Assembly: GCF_947259345.1 (NCBI RefSeq)
Contig: NZ_CAMYLS010000028.1
Location: forward strand, 41,663-105,662
DNA: 64,000 bases
Direction of reading: 5' to 3'
From: an uncultured Maricaulis sp.
GTDB taxonomy: Bacteria > Pseudomonadota > Alphaproteobacteria > Caulobacterales > Maricaulaceae
Shown here: positions 34,144 through 43,420 of the stretch, piece by piece
Layout of the letters: every line of letters begins with the position of its first letter
Numbering within the stretch: position 1 is the stretch's first letter
Notes under the pieces: model-generated
Told to the model about the DNA's origin: nothing
Database searches by the model: none
Seen by the model: only the letters and a program-made list of their open reading frames with translations
Made by a program: the position numbers and the translations under genes

Positions 34144-35364
34144 TCAGCGGCTATAGGTGAGCACAACCCATTGCTTGGTCCGGTCCGCCGGCGAGAGCGG
34201 GCTGCCACTTCCCTGGAAGTCAGCGAACTGCACGGACAGGCCGACATTGCGAGGCAGGTCAAAATTGACCCAGGCGTCCCACTCGCGGCCCAGGCCATCG
34301 CCCGTTCGCTGGGCCGTAAAGTGGCGATGCACCGCGCCCACTTCCCAGGCCGTCACAAAACCATGGCCGGTTTCGGCGCCATAGGTCCCGCCAAAACGCA
34401 AGTCCTCCAGCCCGTCGGCGGTCGACTGCGCACCGCCGCCACTGAACGCATCAGCCCAGCCATGAAAGCCATGGCCCGAGCCAAGCGGCGTGGCAATCGT
34501 GCTCACGCCATCGCCTTCCAGCACATCATAGCCGATCATCAGGCTGGCACCGGAACCGCTGACCCGCGCTTCAAAGCTGGCAAAGTCGAGCGAAAAGTCG
34601 GCGGTCGATGAGCCATAGTCAGTCTGCCGCGCCAGCATCGCCGAATAGTCCAGCCGCGCCTCGCCGAGCGGCAAGGCGCCGGTCAACCGTCCGCCCACCG
34701 TCATGTTCGACCGATCCTGCGGCGCTGACGGGTCTGTCAGATCGATAAGATAGGCAAAGCCTTCAAGAGACGCCGCGTCATTGACCCGATATCCGAGATT
34801 GAGCAAATGACTGTCGCTCTGCCAGTCAAAATCATCGCCCGGTCCGCGAAGCACCCGATCATGGTAGACATAGCTGGCTGACCAGGCGGTCTCCCGAAGA
34901 TCAATACGGACGGCGTCATGGGAATTGCGATCCTGACGCCAGGCCGGTGAACCGATGAAGCGATTGCCGTTGAAGGACAGGAGCTGCCGCCCGACCGTCA
35001 CGCTCACCTGCTCGCTGGCCGCCCAGCTCAGCTGAAGGCGGTTGAGTTCGGTGATGTCGTCATCCTTGATGGTGGCGAACGCGCTGCGCCCATTGAGGCC
35101 GGAATTGTAATCATCCGACCCCAGCGCAACGACAGTCTCGCCTTCGACAAGGAAGGTGAAGCCACGCCAGGTCGCCGATTGCCAGCCCAGGCGCGTCCGG
35201 ATCGTCGTCGCGGTCGCGTCCAGCTTGCCGGTCTGCTCGACCGTCTCGTGGCGCGCGCGAACATCCAGGATCAGCGTGCCGGGCGCGTCATCTGCCTGCG
35301 CGACCGGCACGACCAGGAAGCCGGCGACAAGCCACCCCATTCCCGCAAAGCATTGGTTTTTCAT
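34144..35364 (-). CDS. Outer-membrane beta-barrel protein (alginate-export / porin-like)
   Basis: 406 residues. The signal peptide is residues 1-24 (cleavage near VAQA). The mature chain is built of alternating amphipathic strands with aromatic girdles, e.g. TLILDVRARHETVEQ, VTVGRQLLSFNGNRF and WVVLTYSR at the very end. The segment GRQLLSFNGNRFIG resembles the alginate-export (AlgE-like) barrel family. No substrate can be read from it. AGGAGT precedes the ATG, and the MCP stop codon is only 15 bases upstream, so the two genes are probably one transcript. It ends at a bidirectional terminator. Confidence 0.75.
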   Translation of the reverse strand: MKNQCFAGMGWLVAGFLVVPVAQADDAPGTLILDVRARHETVEQTGKLDATATTIRTRLGWQSATWRGFTFLVEGETVVALGSDDYNSGLNGRSAFATIKDDDITELNRLQLSWAASEQVSVTVGRQLLSFNGNRFIGSPAWRQDRNSHDAVRIDLRETAWSASYVYHDRVLRGPGDDFDWQSDSHLLNLGYRVNDAASLEGFAYLIDLTDPSAPQDRSNMTVGGRLTGALPLGEARLDYSAMLARQTDYGSSTADFSLDFASFEARVSGSGASLMIGYDVLEGDGVSTIATPLGSGHGFHGWADAFSGGGAQSTADGLEDLRFGGTYGAETGHGFVTAWEVGAVHRHFTAQRTGDGLGREWDAWVNFDLPRNVGLSVQFADFQGSGSPLSPADRTKQWVVLTYSR

Positions 35365-35379
35365 CGATGATACTCCTGC

Positions 35380-37053
35380 TCACGCTGCGCGAATCTTGGT
35401 GAGGAATTCGTCGAACTCCGCCTTCCAGGCCTCATGGCGGCTCGCCATCTCCCTGGAAGCCGTGAGCACCGAGTGCGACACCTGATCAGTCTGGCGCGTG
35501 AATTCTGCCACCTTGTCGACATCCTGCGAGGCGCTGCTGGTTCCGTCCTGCGCACGCTGCGCCGACTGCGCGATCTCGCTGGTGGCAACACGCTGTTGCT
35601 CAATGGCCGAGGCCGAGGCCACCGCCAGCTCACCGAGCTGGGCGACCGCTTCCAGCGCTTTCGCCGACGAGGCCGTACAGGCTTCAGCGGAGGACTGGAT
35701 ATTGTTGATCTTCTCGGCAATCTGCTGGGTCGCGCCTGTCGTCTGTTCGGCCAGGGCCTTCACTTCCGATGCGACAACGGCAAAACCCTTGCCCGCCTCT
35801 CCGGCCCGCGCCGCCTCGATCGTGGCATTGAGCGCCAGGAGATTGGTCTGCGAGGCGATCGTGTCAATCAGATCAACAATGGCGCCGATGGCGTCGGCGG
35901 ACTCGGCGAGCTGACCGATGACTTCGGCGCTGGTTCCGGTTTCGTGACCGGCTTCCTGCGACAACTCGCTGGTCCGCGTGACCTGGGTTGAGACTTCGCT
36001 GATCGAAGCCGCCAGCTCTTCTGACGCCGCCGCCACAGCCTGCACGCTGGACGCCGCATTGGAGGCGGCACCGCGGGCGGAATTCGACAAGCTCGCCGCT
36101 TCGCCGGATGTGGACTGCATCTGGGTTGCCGATGCTGACAATTGCTCGGAGGCCGCCATGACACTGGCAAGGAGTTCGCTCGAGGCGCGCTCGAACTTGA
36201 TCACAGCCTCTTCGCGGGCCTGGTGTCGACGGGCTTTTTCCTCAGCCTCGGCCTGCTCCCGCTCGCGAACCGCGTCAGCCGCACTGAGCGCATCCTGGAG
36301 CGTGGAGGTCGCCCGTGCCAGATCCCCGAACTCGTCTGTGCGCTCCGTGCCGATGATCTCGACATTGCGGCGGCCTTCCGCCAGAGCCCCCACAATGTCC
36401 CGCGTCTTGACCACGGATTGCCGGATCGTCCCGCCAATCATTCGGGTCAGCACGAAGAGGCCGGCAGAAGCGACGATTATCGCGACAATTCCGGCCCAGA
36501 ATGTCATGCCCGCCATGCGGTCGAGTTCGACCCAGGCCGCATCGAGGTCTGCCTGGGCCCCGTCACGCACCGTCTCGATCTGGGTGTCCATGCGATCATC
36601 AAACCCGGCGAGGGCGTCGACAAAGCGCGAGACAGCCGGCGCATCCATGCTGGCCACATTGCGGGCCGCATCGCTGATCAGCGCATTCAGCCCCGAATAG
36701 TCCGCGCGGACGCCGGCCAGCGCCGAGAGATAGCGCTCCCGCGTGACGATGGCCTCAGCCTCGGCCAGCGAAACCTCGAAATCACCCAGATTGCCCAAGG
36801 CCGCATCAATCCGGTCGGCGGCCGGTTCGGCGGCCATCAGATAGGTATCGCGCAGGAGGGAGGTCAGATCCTTTTCAAGCGTGTTCGCCGCCATCAGGGA
36901 AAGGGTGGCATGACGCGCCGTTTCATCGATCTCGGTGACGGCATTTCGGAGCAGGCCGTTGGTCACGACATAGGCCAGCAGGAGGCCAACCGAGACGGCG
37001 GCCAAAAGGGAGAGGCGGGCTTTCAGGGACAGGGTATACAGACGATCGGACAT
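35380..37053 (-). CDS. Methyl-accepting chemotaxis protein
   Basis: 557 residues. TM1 is at about 13-33 and TM2 about 178-198, enclosing a four-helix periplasmic sensor domain of about 145 residues. A HAMP domain follows (about 200-255) and then the cytoplasmic signalling coiled coil. The hairpin tip is conserved ([30 protein letters not shown] is the invariant MCP signature, here given in parts: [15 protein letters not shown], then [11 protein letters not shown]). There is no C-terminal CheR/CheB-docking pentapeptide; the protein ends KIRAA. No che genes are nearby. It is followed 15 bases later by an outer-membrane barrel gene. Confidence 0.95.
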   Translation of the reverse strand: MSDRLYTLSLKARLSLLAAVSVGLLLAYVVTNGLLRNAVTEIDETARHATLSLMAANTLEKDLTSLLRDTYLMAAEPAADRIDAALGNLGDFEVSLAEAEAIVTRERYLSALAGVRADYSGLNALISDAARNVASMDAPAVSRFVDALAGFDDRMDTQIETVRDGAQADLDAAWVELDRMAGMTFWAGIVAIIVASAGLFVLTRMIGGTIRQSVVKTRDIVGALAEGRRNVEIIGTERTDEFGDLARATSTLQDALSAADAVREREQAEAEEKARRHQAREEAVIKFERASSELLASVMAASEQLSASATQMQSTSGEAASLSNSARGAASNAASSVQAVAAASEELAASISEVSTQVTRTSELSQEAGHETGTSAEVIGQLAESADAIGAIVDLIDTIASQTNLLALNATIEAARAGEAGKGFAVVASEVKALAEQTTGATQQIAEKINNIQSSAEACTASSAKALEAVAQLGELAVASASAIEQQRVATSEIAQSAQRAQDGTSSASQDVDKVAEFTRQTDQVSHSVLTASREMASRHEAWKAEFDEFLTKIRAA

Positions 37054-37508
37054 GGGCGGGTTCTTTTCAGTTCATTCCGGGCTATCAGCCCCCAGAAAGC
37101 GCCGAGAAAGTTAACCACACCCTGCCACCCAGCCTTCGGTAAGCGACTGAAAGATAATATTTTATACCCGGTCGCCTTGCACAGATTTGTCGAACGGAGT
37201 TCACGCATCGCGCCACTGAGCCTCACCACCTGCGAGGGCAGGTGGACTGGTAACATGATACCGAATTCAGGTGATGACCGTGTCTGGCATGTCGAGGCAC
37301 CGCTCCCGGACAGGCGCAAGAACACAGTCCGAAACCGGCCGCATTGCACAGCGCATGTTCAACGCAGCAGGCTCAAAGAGAAAAATGGCGCACCTTGCGG
37401 GCTCGAGTTAAATCCCCACAGCCCTGAGCGCGTTCCATGTGAGCATCGACCCCGGCGCCGAAGGCAGCGACAGGCTCGGGTCGAGCGGAGCGGGAACAAG
37501 GGAAGAAA
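37054..37508. other. Intergenic region between the MCP gene and tRNA-Arg
   Basis: No protein gene is convincing here. It should hold the MCP promoter: read on the minus strand, an AT-rich TATAAAATATTATC run lies at 37153-37166. A 12-base copy of the tRNA-Arg 3' end with flank lies at 37383-37394. Nothing else recognisable is seen. Confidence 0.6.
37383..37394. repeat. Short duplicate of the tRNA-Arg 3' end
   Basis: AAATGGCGCACC occurs here and at 37506-37517, where it spans the CCA end of the tRNA gene. The copies are 123 bases apart and in the same orientation. This is the position and type of repeat left by integration at a tRNA 3' end, but it is only 12 exact bases. Confidence 0.35.
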
Positions 37509-37585
37509 TGGCGCACCGGGGAGGATTCGAACCCCCGACCCCTAGATTCGTAGTCTAGTGCTCTATCCAACTGAGCTACCGGTGC
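37509..37585 (-). tRNA. tRNA-Arg, anticodon ACG
   Basis: 77 bases including an encoded CCA. Acceptor stem GCACCGG / CCGGTGC; D arm GCTC / GAGC; anticodon stem CTAGA / TCTAG closing loop CTACGAA with anticodon ACG; T arm GGGGG-TTCGAAT-CCTCC with the usual T-loop. The wobble A is expected to be edited to inosine to read CGU, CGC and CGA. The gene is single, between the MCP and the P1-peptidase genes. Confidence 0.97.
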
Positions 37586-37696
37586 AGGCCGTATGGCTTC
37601 GAGGTCTCAGCCCCGAAGAGGCGCGGAACCTAGCCTCGGCTTTGGGGGATGGCAAGTCCCCGATTGCGGCAAATGCACCGACTTGTGCAGCGCCGC

Positions 37697-38692
37697 TCAA
37701 CGCGCCGGCCGACGGGCAGCGTGAACGCCCCGTGCGACCGCTCGGGCGAGGCAATCGGCAGCGGCAGACCCGAGTCGGGCAAGATGGGCTTCACCGCCCT
37801 CGCCCAGTGGTCTGGCTGCGGTCGACATCGCGAAAACAACGTCTCCGTCAAAAGGAGTGTGAACCGGTCGAATGGCGCGGGCAAGACCGTCCTGGGCCAT
37901 GATGGCGAGGCGCTGGGCCTGGGCCGGCGACAGCGCAATATCGGTCGCGACCACGGCAATCGTTGTGTTCTCGCGCGGACCGGGCTGCATCTTGGCGGCG
38001 CCCCAGTCTTCCGGGTTTGCACGCCAGCCTGTGGGCGGGCGCGCACCGCCGAACTCGCCATCAATCTCGTAGGGCCAGGCCCAGTAGACATCATCGGCGC
38101 CAGGCAAGGTGACCGAGCCGAAACTATTGACACAGACCAGCGCCGCAACGCGCCCGCCCTCACCCGCAAGGTCGAGACTGGCCGTACCGGTTCCGCCTGC
38201 GTGCAATCCGGCACGAGCGCCATGACCAGCCCCGAAAGCGCCCAGTTCGACCGTCTCGCTCACCGCGTCTAGGGCCGCCTTGCCGAGCGCGCGATAGGGC
38301 GGCGCCTCGCCCCAGGCCTTGTCGCCACCATTGGCCAGATCATAGAGGATGGCGGACGGCACGACCGGCGACCGCGGTACGCCGGGCATGTCAAACAGGG
38401 CAAAACCGTCGCCGCGTGCGCCCAGCGCTGCGGCAACACCGTCCGCGGCGGCCAGCCCGTAGGAGGAGCCGCCGGACAGGACAATCGCATCGACCGCATC
38501 GACCAGGGTGTGGCTGGCCAGGGCATCGGTCTCACGCGTGCCGGGACCACCGCCACGCACATCGACGGCGCAGACGGCGCGCTGGTCCGGCAGGATGACG
38601 GTCACACCCGTCTTCACCGCCGCGTCATGAACCTGGCCCACACGCAGACCGGCAATATCGGTCAGGCTGTTTCGCGGTGCTGGCATTGACAT
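37697..38692 (-). CDS. P1 family peptidase (DmpA/NylC-like, N-terminal nucleophile)
   Basis: 331 residues. The DmpA/NylC hallmarks are the N-terminal NSLTDIAGLRVGQVHD, the Gly-rich VRGGGPGTRETD (45-56), LSGGSSYGLAAADGV (72-86), and the self-cleavage site CVNSFGSV, where cleavage before S190 would create the catalytic N-terminal serine. The enzyme is an Ntn-fold aminopeptidase/amidase with an alpha and a beta chain after autoprocessing. Substrates in the family range from D-amino acid amides to nylon oligomers. It has no signal peptide. It is divergent from a gamma-glutamyltransferase gene 64 bases away. Confidence 0.9.
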   Translation of the reverse strand: MSMPAPRNSLTDIAGLRVGQVHDAAVKTGVTVILPDQRAVCAVDVRGGGPGTRETDALASHTLVDAVDAIVLSGGSSYGLAAADGVAAALGARGDGFALFDMPGVPRSPVVPSAILYDLANGGDKAWGEAPPYRALGKAALDAVSETVELGAFGAGHGARAGLHAGGTGTASLDLAGEGGRVAALVCVNSFGSVTLPGADDVYWAWPYEIDGEFGGARPPTGWRANPEDWGAAKMQPGPRENTTIAVVATDIALSPAQAQRLAIMAQDGLARAIRPVHTPFDGDVVFAMSTAARPLGEGGEAHLARLGSAAADCLARAVARGVHAARRPAR

Positions 38693-38756
38693 GTCCGGCC
38701 TCTTATCTGTGAGTTACGGGTCCAGTCTGACCGGACATTGTTGAGGGGCAAGTTAG

Positions 38757-40508
38757 ATGCTGCGTTTCCTGTTCGCCACCACCGCGCTCGCGGGTGGGCT
38801 TTTCCTTGCCAGTTGTTCCGGGGCCGACGAGACCGCACCACCGCCCAATACCGACACCAGCATCGAAACAGAAGTCGCAGGCACGAGCGGACCCGCCATG
38901 GTTGCCGCCGCCAATCCCCATGCCGTGGAAGCCGGGCTGGAGGCCTTGCGCGCCGGCGGTGATGCGATCGATGCGGCCATCGCCGTGCAAAGCGTTCTGG
39001 GCCTGGTCGAACCACAAAGTTCCGGTCTCGGCGGTGGCGCCTTCCTGCTGTATTTCGACGCCCAGTCCGGCGACCTGACGGTCTATGACGGACGCGAAAC
39101 GGCACCCGCAAGCGCGGGGCCCGACCTCTTCCTCGACGAGAATGGCCAGACTCTGGGCTTCGGTGAATCCGTGCTCTCAGGCCATTCCATCGGCGTGCCC
39201 GGGGCGGTTGCGATGCTGGCCATGGCGCATGGGGATCATGGTGTTCTGGACTGGGCTGACGGTTTTGACGCGGCCACAGGGCTGGCCGAAGACGGGTTCG
39301 AGATTTCACCGCGCCTCGCCCGCTTCCTCGTCGCAATGGCGCCCCGCGGCCCGCTCGATGAATGGCCGGCGTCTCGCGACTACTTTTTCACCGATGACGG
39401 CACACCGCTTCCCGCCGGGCATCTTTTGCGCAATCCCGCCTATGCGGAGACCACCCGTGCGCTCGCCGCCGATTGGCGCGCGCTCTATGAAGGCCCCCTG
39501 GCGGCCGCAATTATTGAGGCCGTGCAGGACGAACCGCGCCCGGGCGGGCTGACCCTGACAGACCTGGCCAGCTACCAGGCCGTACGCCGCGACGCGATCT
39601 GCCGCGATTATCGCGAATGGACCGTGTGTGGCGCTCCACCGCCCGCCTCCGGCGGAATCACGGTCAACGAGATTCTCGGCCTGCTGGAACCCTATGACCT
39701 GTCCGCGACCGGACCGGAAACAGTCGAAGGCTGGCGCCGTTTCATCGAAGCCAGCCGCCTCGCCTATGCCGATCGCGATGCATATGTTGCCGACGCGGAT
39801 TTCGTGACCGTTCCGGTCGCCGGCTTGCTCGACGCAGACTATATCGCCGAACGCTCGCGCGGTATTCAGCGCACGACTGCCCTGCCAACATCAACGCCGG
39901 GCATCCCCGACGGAATCGACGCGCCCGGCGCGGACGCGACACCGGATTCGCCCGGCACCAGCCATTTCGTCATCGTCGACAGTGATGGCGATGTGGTGTC
40001 GATGACGACGACGGTGGAAAGCGTGTTCGGCAGCCACCGCATGGCCGGCGGCTTTTTCCTGAATAACCAGCTGACCGACTTCTCCCGCTCCCCGACCGAT
40101 GCCGGTGGTGCGCTGGTGCCGAATGCACCGGAAGGTGGCAAACGCCCCCGCTCCTCCATGTCACCGACCATTGTTTTCGACCGGGATGGTGAGTTTGTCC
40201 TGGCAACGGGATCGCCCGGCGGTTCCTCGATCATTGCCTATACGGCCAAGACCCTGGTCGGCATGCTCGATTGGGGGCTGACTCCGCAGGAGGCGATCGA
40301 GCTGCCGAATGTGGTCGCCCGTGGCGACATTGTCCGCATCGAGGACGGGATGGATGCCGAAATCGTATCCGGTCTGCGGAATCTGGGCTTCACCCTCGAC
40401 GCCAATCGCGGCGAGAATTCCGGCCTGCACATTGTCCGTCGGCTGGAAGATGGCACGCTGATCGGCGGGGCCGACCCGCGCCGGGAAGGCCAGGCCCGTC
40501 AGCCCTGA
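38757..40508 (+). CDS. ggt: Gamma-glutamyltransferase, lipoprotein
   Basis: 583 residues. The signal MLRFLFATTALAGGLFLASCS has a lipobox (LASC), so the protein is predicted to be membrane-anchored. GGT landmarks are the N-terminal VAAANPHAVEAGLEAL, GLGGGAFLLY, and the autoprocessing/catalytic threonine T401 in SPGTSHFVIVD, where the two subunits separate. The donor-binding MTTTVESVFGS and the late GSPGGSSIIAYT follow. It hydrolyses or transfers the gamma-glutamyl group of glutathione and related peptides. The gene overlaps the convergent histidine kinase gene tail-to-tail by 10 bases. Confidence 0.94.
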   Translation: MLRFLFATTALAGGLFLASCSGADETAPPPNTDTSIETEVAGTSGPAMVAAANPHAVEAGLEALRAGGDAIDAAIAVQSVLGLVEPQSSGLGGGAFLLYFDAQSGDLTVYDGRETAPASAGPDLFLDENGQTLGFGESVLSGHSIGVPGAVAMLAMAHGDHGVLDWADGFDAATGLAEDGFEISPRLARFLVAMAPRGPLDEWPASRDYFFTDDGTPLPAGHLLRNPAYAETTRALAADWRALYEGPLAAAIIEAVQDEPRPGGLTLTDLASYQAVRRDAICRDYREWTVCGAPPPASGGITVNEILGLLEPYDLSATGPETVEGWRRFIEASRLAYADRDAYVADADFVTVPVAGLLDADYIAERSRGIQRTTALPTSTPGIPDGIDAPGADATPDSPGTSHFVIVDSDGDVVSMTTTVESVFGSHRMAGGFFLNNQLTDFSRSPTDAGGALVPNAPEGGKRPRSSMSPTIVFDRDGEFVLATGSPGGSSIIAYTAKTLVGMLDWGLTPQEAIELPNVVARGDIVRIEDGMDAEIVSGLRNLGFTLDANRGENSGLHIVRRLEDGTLIGGADPRREGQARQP

Positions 40509-41980
40509 CGCGTCTTTGATGGTGCTGCTGGCAGGCTGACAGCGAAAATCGTACCGTCGTCGCCGGTCGCCACCAGCTCCACATCGCCGCCATGGGCGCG
40601 TGCGAGCTCGCGCGCAATTGAAAGACCGAGCCCGCTGCCGCCGCGACGGGTTGATCCGCTAAAGGGTTGGAACAGACGCTCACGCGCCTTGGGCGGCACG
40701 CCGGGGCCGGTATCGGAAATCTCGATCCGGATTTCGCCAACGCTGGCGTCAGGATCAAGTGGCGGCACGGGCACGGCGCGCGCGGACAGGCGCCGTCTCT
40801 CGGATCCGGCCTGCATGGCCTGGATCGCATTGCGGCACAGATTGAGGAAGAGCCGGTGGGCCTGGTCCGGATCGGCATCGAGCACAATCTCCTCGCCGAT
40901 ATCATTGACCCAGTCGACATCGCCCTCCGCGAGGATGGCATCGCCGGCGACTTCCTCGAGCAGGGCTCGTGCCGGAATAGTCTGGCGCACCGGCGCACTT
41001 TCCTCGGCCCGGCCGAATTCCAGCGTCGCCTCGCACAGGCGCACGCCGCGATCGACCGCGCGGACCAGCCGCTCGCCCATGCCGCGGACCCGATCATCGG
41101 CGTCCATGGCCAGGCGGTCCGAGACGAGTTGGGCACTGGCCAGGACATTGCGCAGGTCATGATTGATCTTGGCCACAGCGCCGCCCAGCGCGGCAAGACG
41201 CTCGCGCTGAAGCAGGGCCTGACGCACATCCGCCTGCATGCGCGCGAGTTCGTGCTCGGCCTGACCGATCTCGTTACGGCCCTCACCCGGACGGATCATC
41301 CGGCCCGGATCAGCAGGGTCCTCGCGGAAATAGGTCATCGCCCCGGCGAGGCGCCGCATCGGGCGCACGAAGAGGAAGAAGAGCGCGCAATACAAAACCG
41401 CCCCGACCACAAAGGCGGCGAGGCCGGCATAGACCAGAAGGCGTCGGGAGAAATCACGCAAGGCAGCATGCAGGGGTGCTTCGCGCACAATGACATCGAT
41501 CAGCTCGTCCGGCGCCCCCATCGGGTGGGCGCGGATTCGCAGGAGCCGGTTATCATCCGCGGTGAGCGTTTCGACCGTGTCGCGGATATGGGTCCACCAA
41601 CTGGCCTTGCGCAGATCGCTTTCGACCAGGCCTTCGCCGATCGGGCCGGAATAGAGGACGAGCTCATTCATGCCGTCGCGCACACGCGCCACTGCGACGG
41701 CGTCAGCGCCCATCAGGAGGGCGCGCACCTCTTCCTCACCCAGTGCCCCGCCCGGCGCCACATCGGCCGCCAGTGCGGCCAGGTGCGCCGCTTCGGCGCG
41801 ATCCGTCATCCATTGCAGGCGGAAACTCGCGGCGGCCGGGAAATAGACCAGCACCAGGCCGACCGTGACCAGTCCCAGCGTGACCATCAAGAGCTGGGCC
41901 CGCAGATTATCAAATACGCCGGGCGACGGCGTATCTGGCGGGCGAGCATCGTCGCGGGAGGGCGGGAAATCGGCAGGCAT
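40499..41980 (-). CDS. Sensor histidine kinase, orphan
   Basis: 493 residues. TM1 is at about 28-48, a periplasmic sensor region at about 50-178, TM2 about 181-205, and HAMP about 206-258. The HisKA-like helix has H274 in AKINHDLRNVLASA, and the HATPase domain has N-box LFLNLCRNAIQAM, DTGPGVP and GGSGLGLSIARE. It resembles NtrB/DctB-type kinases in the H-box (HDLRN). No response regulator gene is adjacent, so the partner is unknown. The start at 41980 is the first ATG of the frame. Confidence 0.9.
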   Translation of the reverse strand: MPADFPPSRDDARPPDTPSPGVFDNLRAQLLMVTLGLVTVGLVLVYFPAAASFRLQWMTDRAEAAHLAALAADVAPGGALGEEEVRALLMGADAVAVARVRDGMNELVLYSGPIGEGLVESDLRKASWWTHIRDTVETLTADDNRLLRIRAHPMGAPDELIDVIVREAPLHAALRDFSRRLLVYAGLAAFVVGAVLYCALFFLFVRPMRRLAGAMTYFREDPADPGRMIRPGEGRNEIGQAEHELARMQADVRQALLQRERLAALGGAVAKINHDLRNVLASAQLVSDRLAMDADDRVRGMGERLVRAVDRGVRLCEATLEFGRAEESAPVRQTIPARALLEEVAGDAILAEGDVDWVNDIGEEIVLDADPDQAHRLFLNLCRNAIQAMQAGSERRRLSARAVPVPPLDPDASVGEIRIEISDTGPGVPPKARERLFQPFSGSTRRGGSGLGLSIARELARAHGGDVELVATGDDGTIFAVSLPAAPSKTRQG

Positions 41981-41997
41981 TGTCTAACGCCGATAGC

Positions 41998-42774
41998 CTA
42001 GTGCGTTTTGCCCGGCAAGGCGCGCGCCTTTCTCCACCGCCGCCACCGGCGCCAGAGAAGGGGCGCCAGAGCCAGCGGAATGATCATCAGCAGGGGCACA
42101 AGGACTTGCACCTGCAGGAGGTCGGCCGGCCCCGGCAAGGCGTCCATTTCGGTGAGCGAGCCCAGTCCGGCCCCAAAGCCGGCATAGAGGATAATCGAAG
42201 GCAGGGAGCCGATCAGCGTCCCCAGCGCCAGCTCCCTCATCGACACCTGCGACAGCCCGGCGGCCAGATTGACCCCGAAATAGGGGAGCGGCAGCAGTCG
42301 CAAAAGGATGACATAGGTCAGCTGGTCGCGCTCAAAGCCCGCCGCCAGTTTTCTGTAACGCTCCCGCAGCCGGGCCCGCCGGGACTCGCCGGCCAGAAAG
42401 CGCACGAGGAGAACCGTATTGACGGCGCCCAGTGTCAGCCCCGCCATCGCTACCGGGATAGCCCAGACCTGACCGAGCACGAATCCCGCCGCGATGGTCA
42501 GCCAGAGCGCGCCAGGCAGCGCCAGGCTCGCCAACAGGATGTAGATCAGGGTGCAAACAAGAATGGCCAGCGCAAAATGGTTGGCGACCGCCTCCTGCGT
42601 CAGACCCCGGCTTTCACGCAGCCAGACCAGAAGCTCGAGCAGGCTAGTCCCCGACAGCAAAAGCCCCGCAAAAACAATCAGCAGCACAATCAGAATGACA
42701 CGACGCAGCCAAAGCTGACCAGTGGAGGCCTGCGCGGGCGGCATTTGCGGTGGTTGGTCTGCGGCATTTGGCAT
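41998..42774 (-). CDS. VTT/SNARE-associated (TVP38/TMEM64, DedA-like) membrane protein
   Basis: 258 residues from the ATG at 42774, with AGGAGA just upstream; the open frame continues to 43275 opposite rpmH/rnpA but that part is antisense noise. About five or six membrane segments are visible. The VTT core holds LALPGALWLTIAAGFVLG (about 88-105) and the later LLRLLPLPYFGVNLAAGL (about 152-169), whose F/L-R-x-x-P pattern is the family signature. Such proteins are linked to lipid scrambling and membrane homeostasis. The C-terminus is strongly basic (WRRWRRWRKAR). It is divergent from rpmH. Confidence 0.88.
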   Translation of the reverse strand: MPNAADQPPQMPPAQASTGQLWLRRVILIVLLIVFAGLLLSGTSLLELLVWLRESRGLTQEAVANHFALAILVCTLIYILLASLALPGALWLTIAAGFVLGQVWAIPVAMAGLTLGAVNTVLLVRFLAGESRRARLRERYRKLAAGFERDQLTYVILLRLLPLPYFGVNLAAGLSQVSMRELALGTLIGSLPSIILYAGFGAGLGSLTEMDALPGPADLLQVQVLVPLLMIIPLALAPLLWRRWRRWRKARALPGKTH

Positions 42775-42872
42775 GTCATTCTCCTGCTCAGTGAGGGGCA
42801 TGAAGCCTTGACGCCGCCGCTTCAAGCGCGTAATTGCCGCCGCTCTCGAATTAACGCCAATGGAGCGCGACC

Positions 42873-43007
42873 GTGAAACGTACATTTCAGCCGTCCAAGC
42901 TCGTCCGCAAGCGCCGGCACGGCTTCCGTGCGCGCATGGCGACGAAATCCGGCCGTCAAATCCTGGCTCGTCGCCGGGCCAAGGGCCGCAAGCGTCTGTC
43001 CGCCTAG
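42873..43007 (+). CDS. rpmH: Large ribosomal subunit protein bL34
   Basis: 44 residues from a GTG at 42873, preceded by GGAG. The whole protein reads as bL34: [17 protein letters not shown] at the start, [19 protein letters not shown] in the middle and KRLSA at the end. It binds 23S rRNA in the large subunit. It is followed after 5 bases by rnpA, the near-universal rpmH-rnpA-yidC arrangement. Confidence 0.98.
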   Translation: MKRTFQPSKLVRKRRHGFRARMATKSGRQILARRRAKGRKRLSA

Positions 43008-43012
43008 GGACG

Positions 43013-43414
43013 ATGTCAGCGCCGCTTCCTGCCGTTAAACGGCTGAAAACGCGGCGCCAGTTTTTGCACGCCGCAAAAGGCAAAAAAGCCGTCCGATCGG
43101 GCGTGGTCATCCAGGCCCGCTCGCGAGGCGGCTCTTTGCATGTCAGGCCGGATGAAATCGGCGCCGGCTTCACCGCCACACGCAAGATCGGCGGTGCCGT
43201 CATCCGTAATCGGGCCAAGCGCCGGTTACGGGAGATTGCCCGGCTGCTACTCCCCCTCCACGGACAGCCCGGCATTGACTATGTATTCATCGCACGTGCG
43301 AGCACGCCCTCCCGGGACTGGTCGCGCTTGATGGGGGAAGTCGAAAGCGCCTTGAAGGACCTGGCCAAGGGTCAACCGCAGGGCGATCGCGAACACAAAG
43401 CGCAAGAGGCCTGA
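43013..43414 (+). CDS. rnpA: Ribonuclease P protein component
   Basis: 133 residues from the ATG at 43013; the longer frame runs over rpmH. RNase P protein signatures are RLKTRRQFLHA near the N-terminus, GFTATRKIGGAVIRNRAKRR (the RNR motif, about 52-71, shown in the family's R-N-R-x-K-R-R form), and DYVFIAR. It binds the M1 RNA to process tRNA 5' ends. The start lies 5 bases after the rpmH stop and yidC follows 6 bases after its own stop. Confidence 0.95.
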   Translation: MSAPLPAVKRLKTRRQFLHAAKGKKAVRSGVVIQARSRGGSLHVRPDEIGAGFTATRKIGGAVIRNRAKRRLREIARLLLPLHGQPGIDYVFIARASTPSRDWSRLMGEVESALKDLAKGQPQGDREHKAQEA

Positions 43415-43420
43415 GTTTTC

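Noticed and set aside
36142..37545. 467-residue plus-strand frame running from inside the MCP gene to the tRNA
   Set aside because: It overlaps a certain MCP gene on the other strand and the tRNA; low-complexity translation with no domain.
37373..37570. 65-residue minus-strand frame over the tRNA gene
   Set aside because: It is the translation of tRNA-Arg and its flank (the ESRGRGFESSPVRH-type artefact).
42775..43275. Upstream extension of the VTT membrane protein frame
   Set aside because: It is antisense to rpmH and rnpA; the ATG at 42774 has a good ribosome site and gives the normal protein length.
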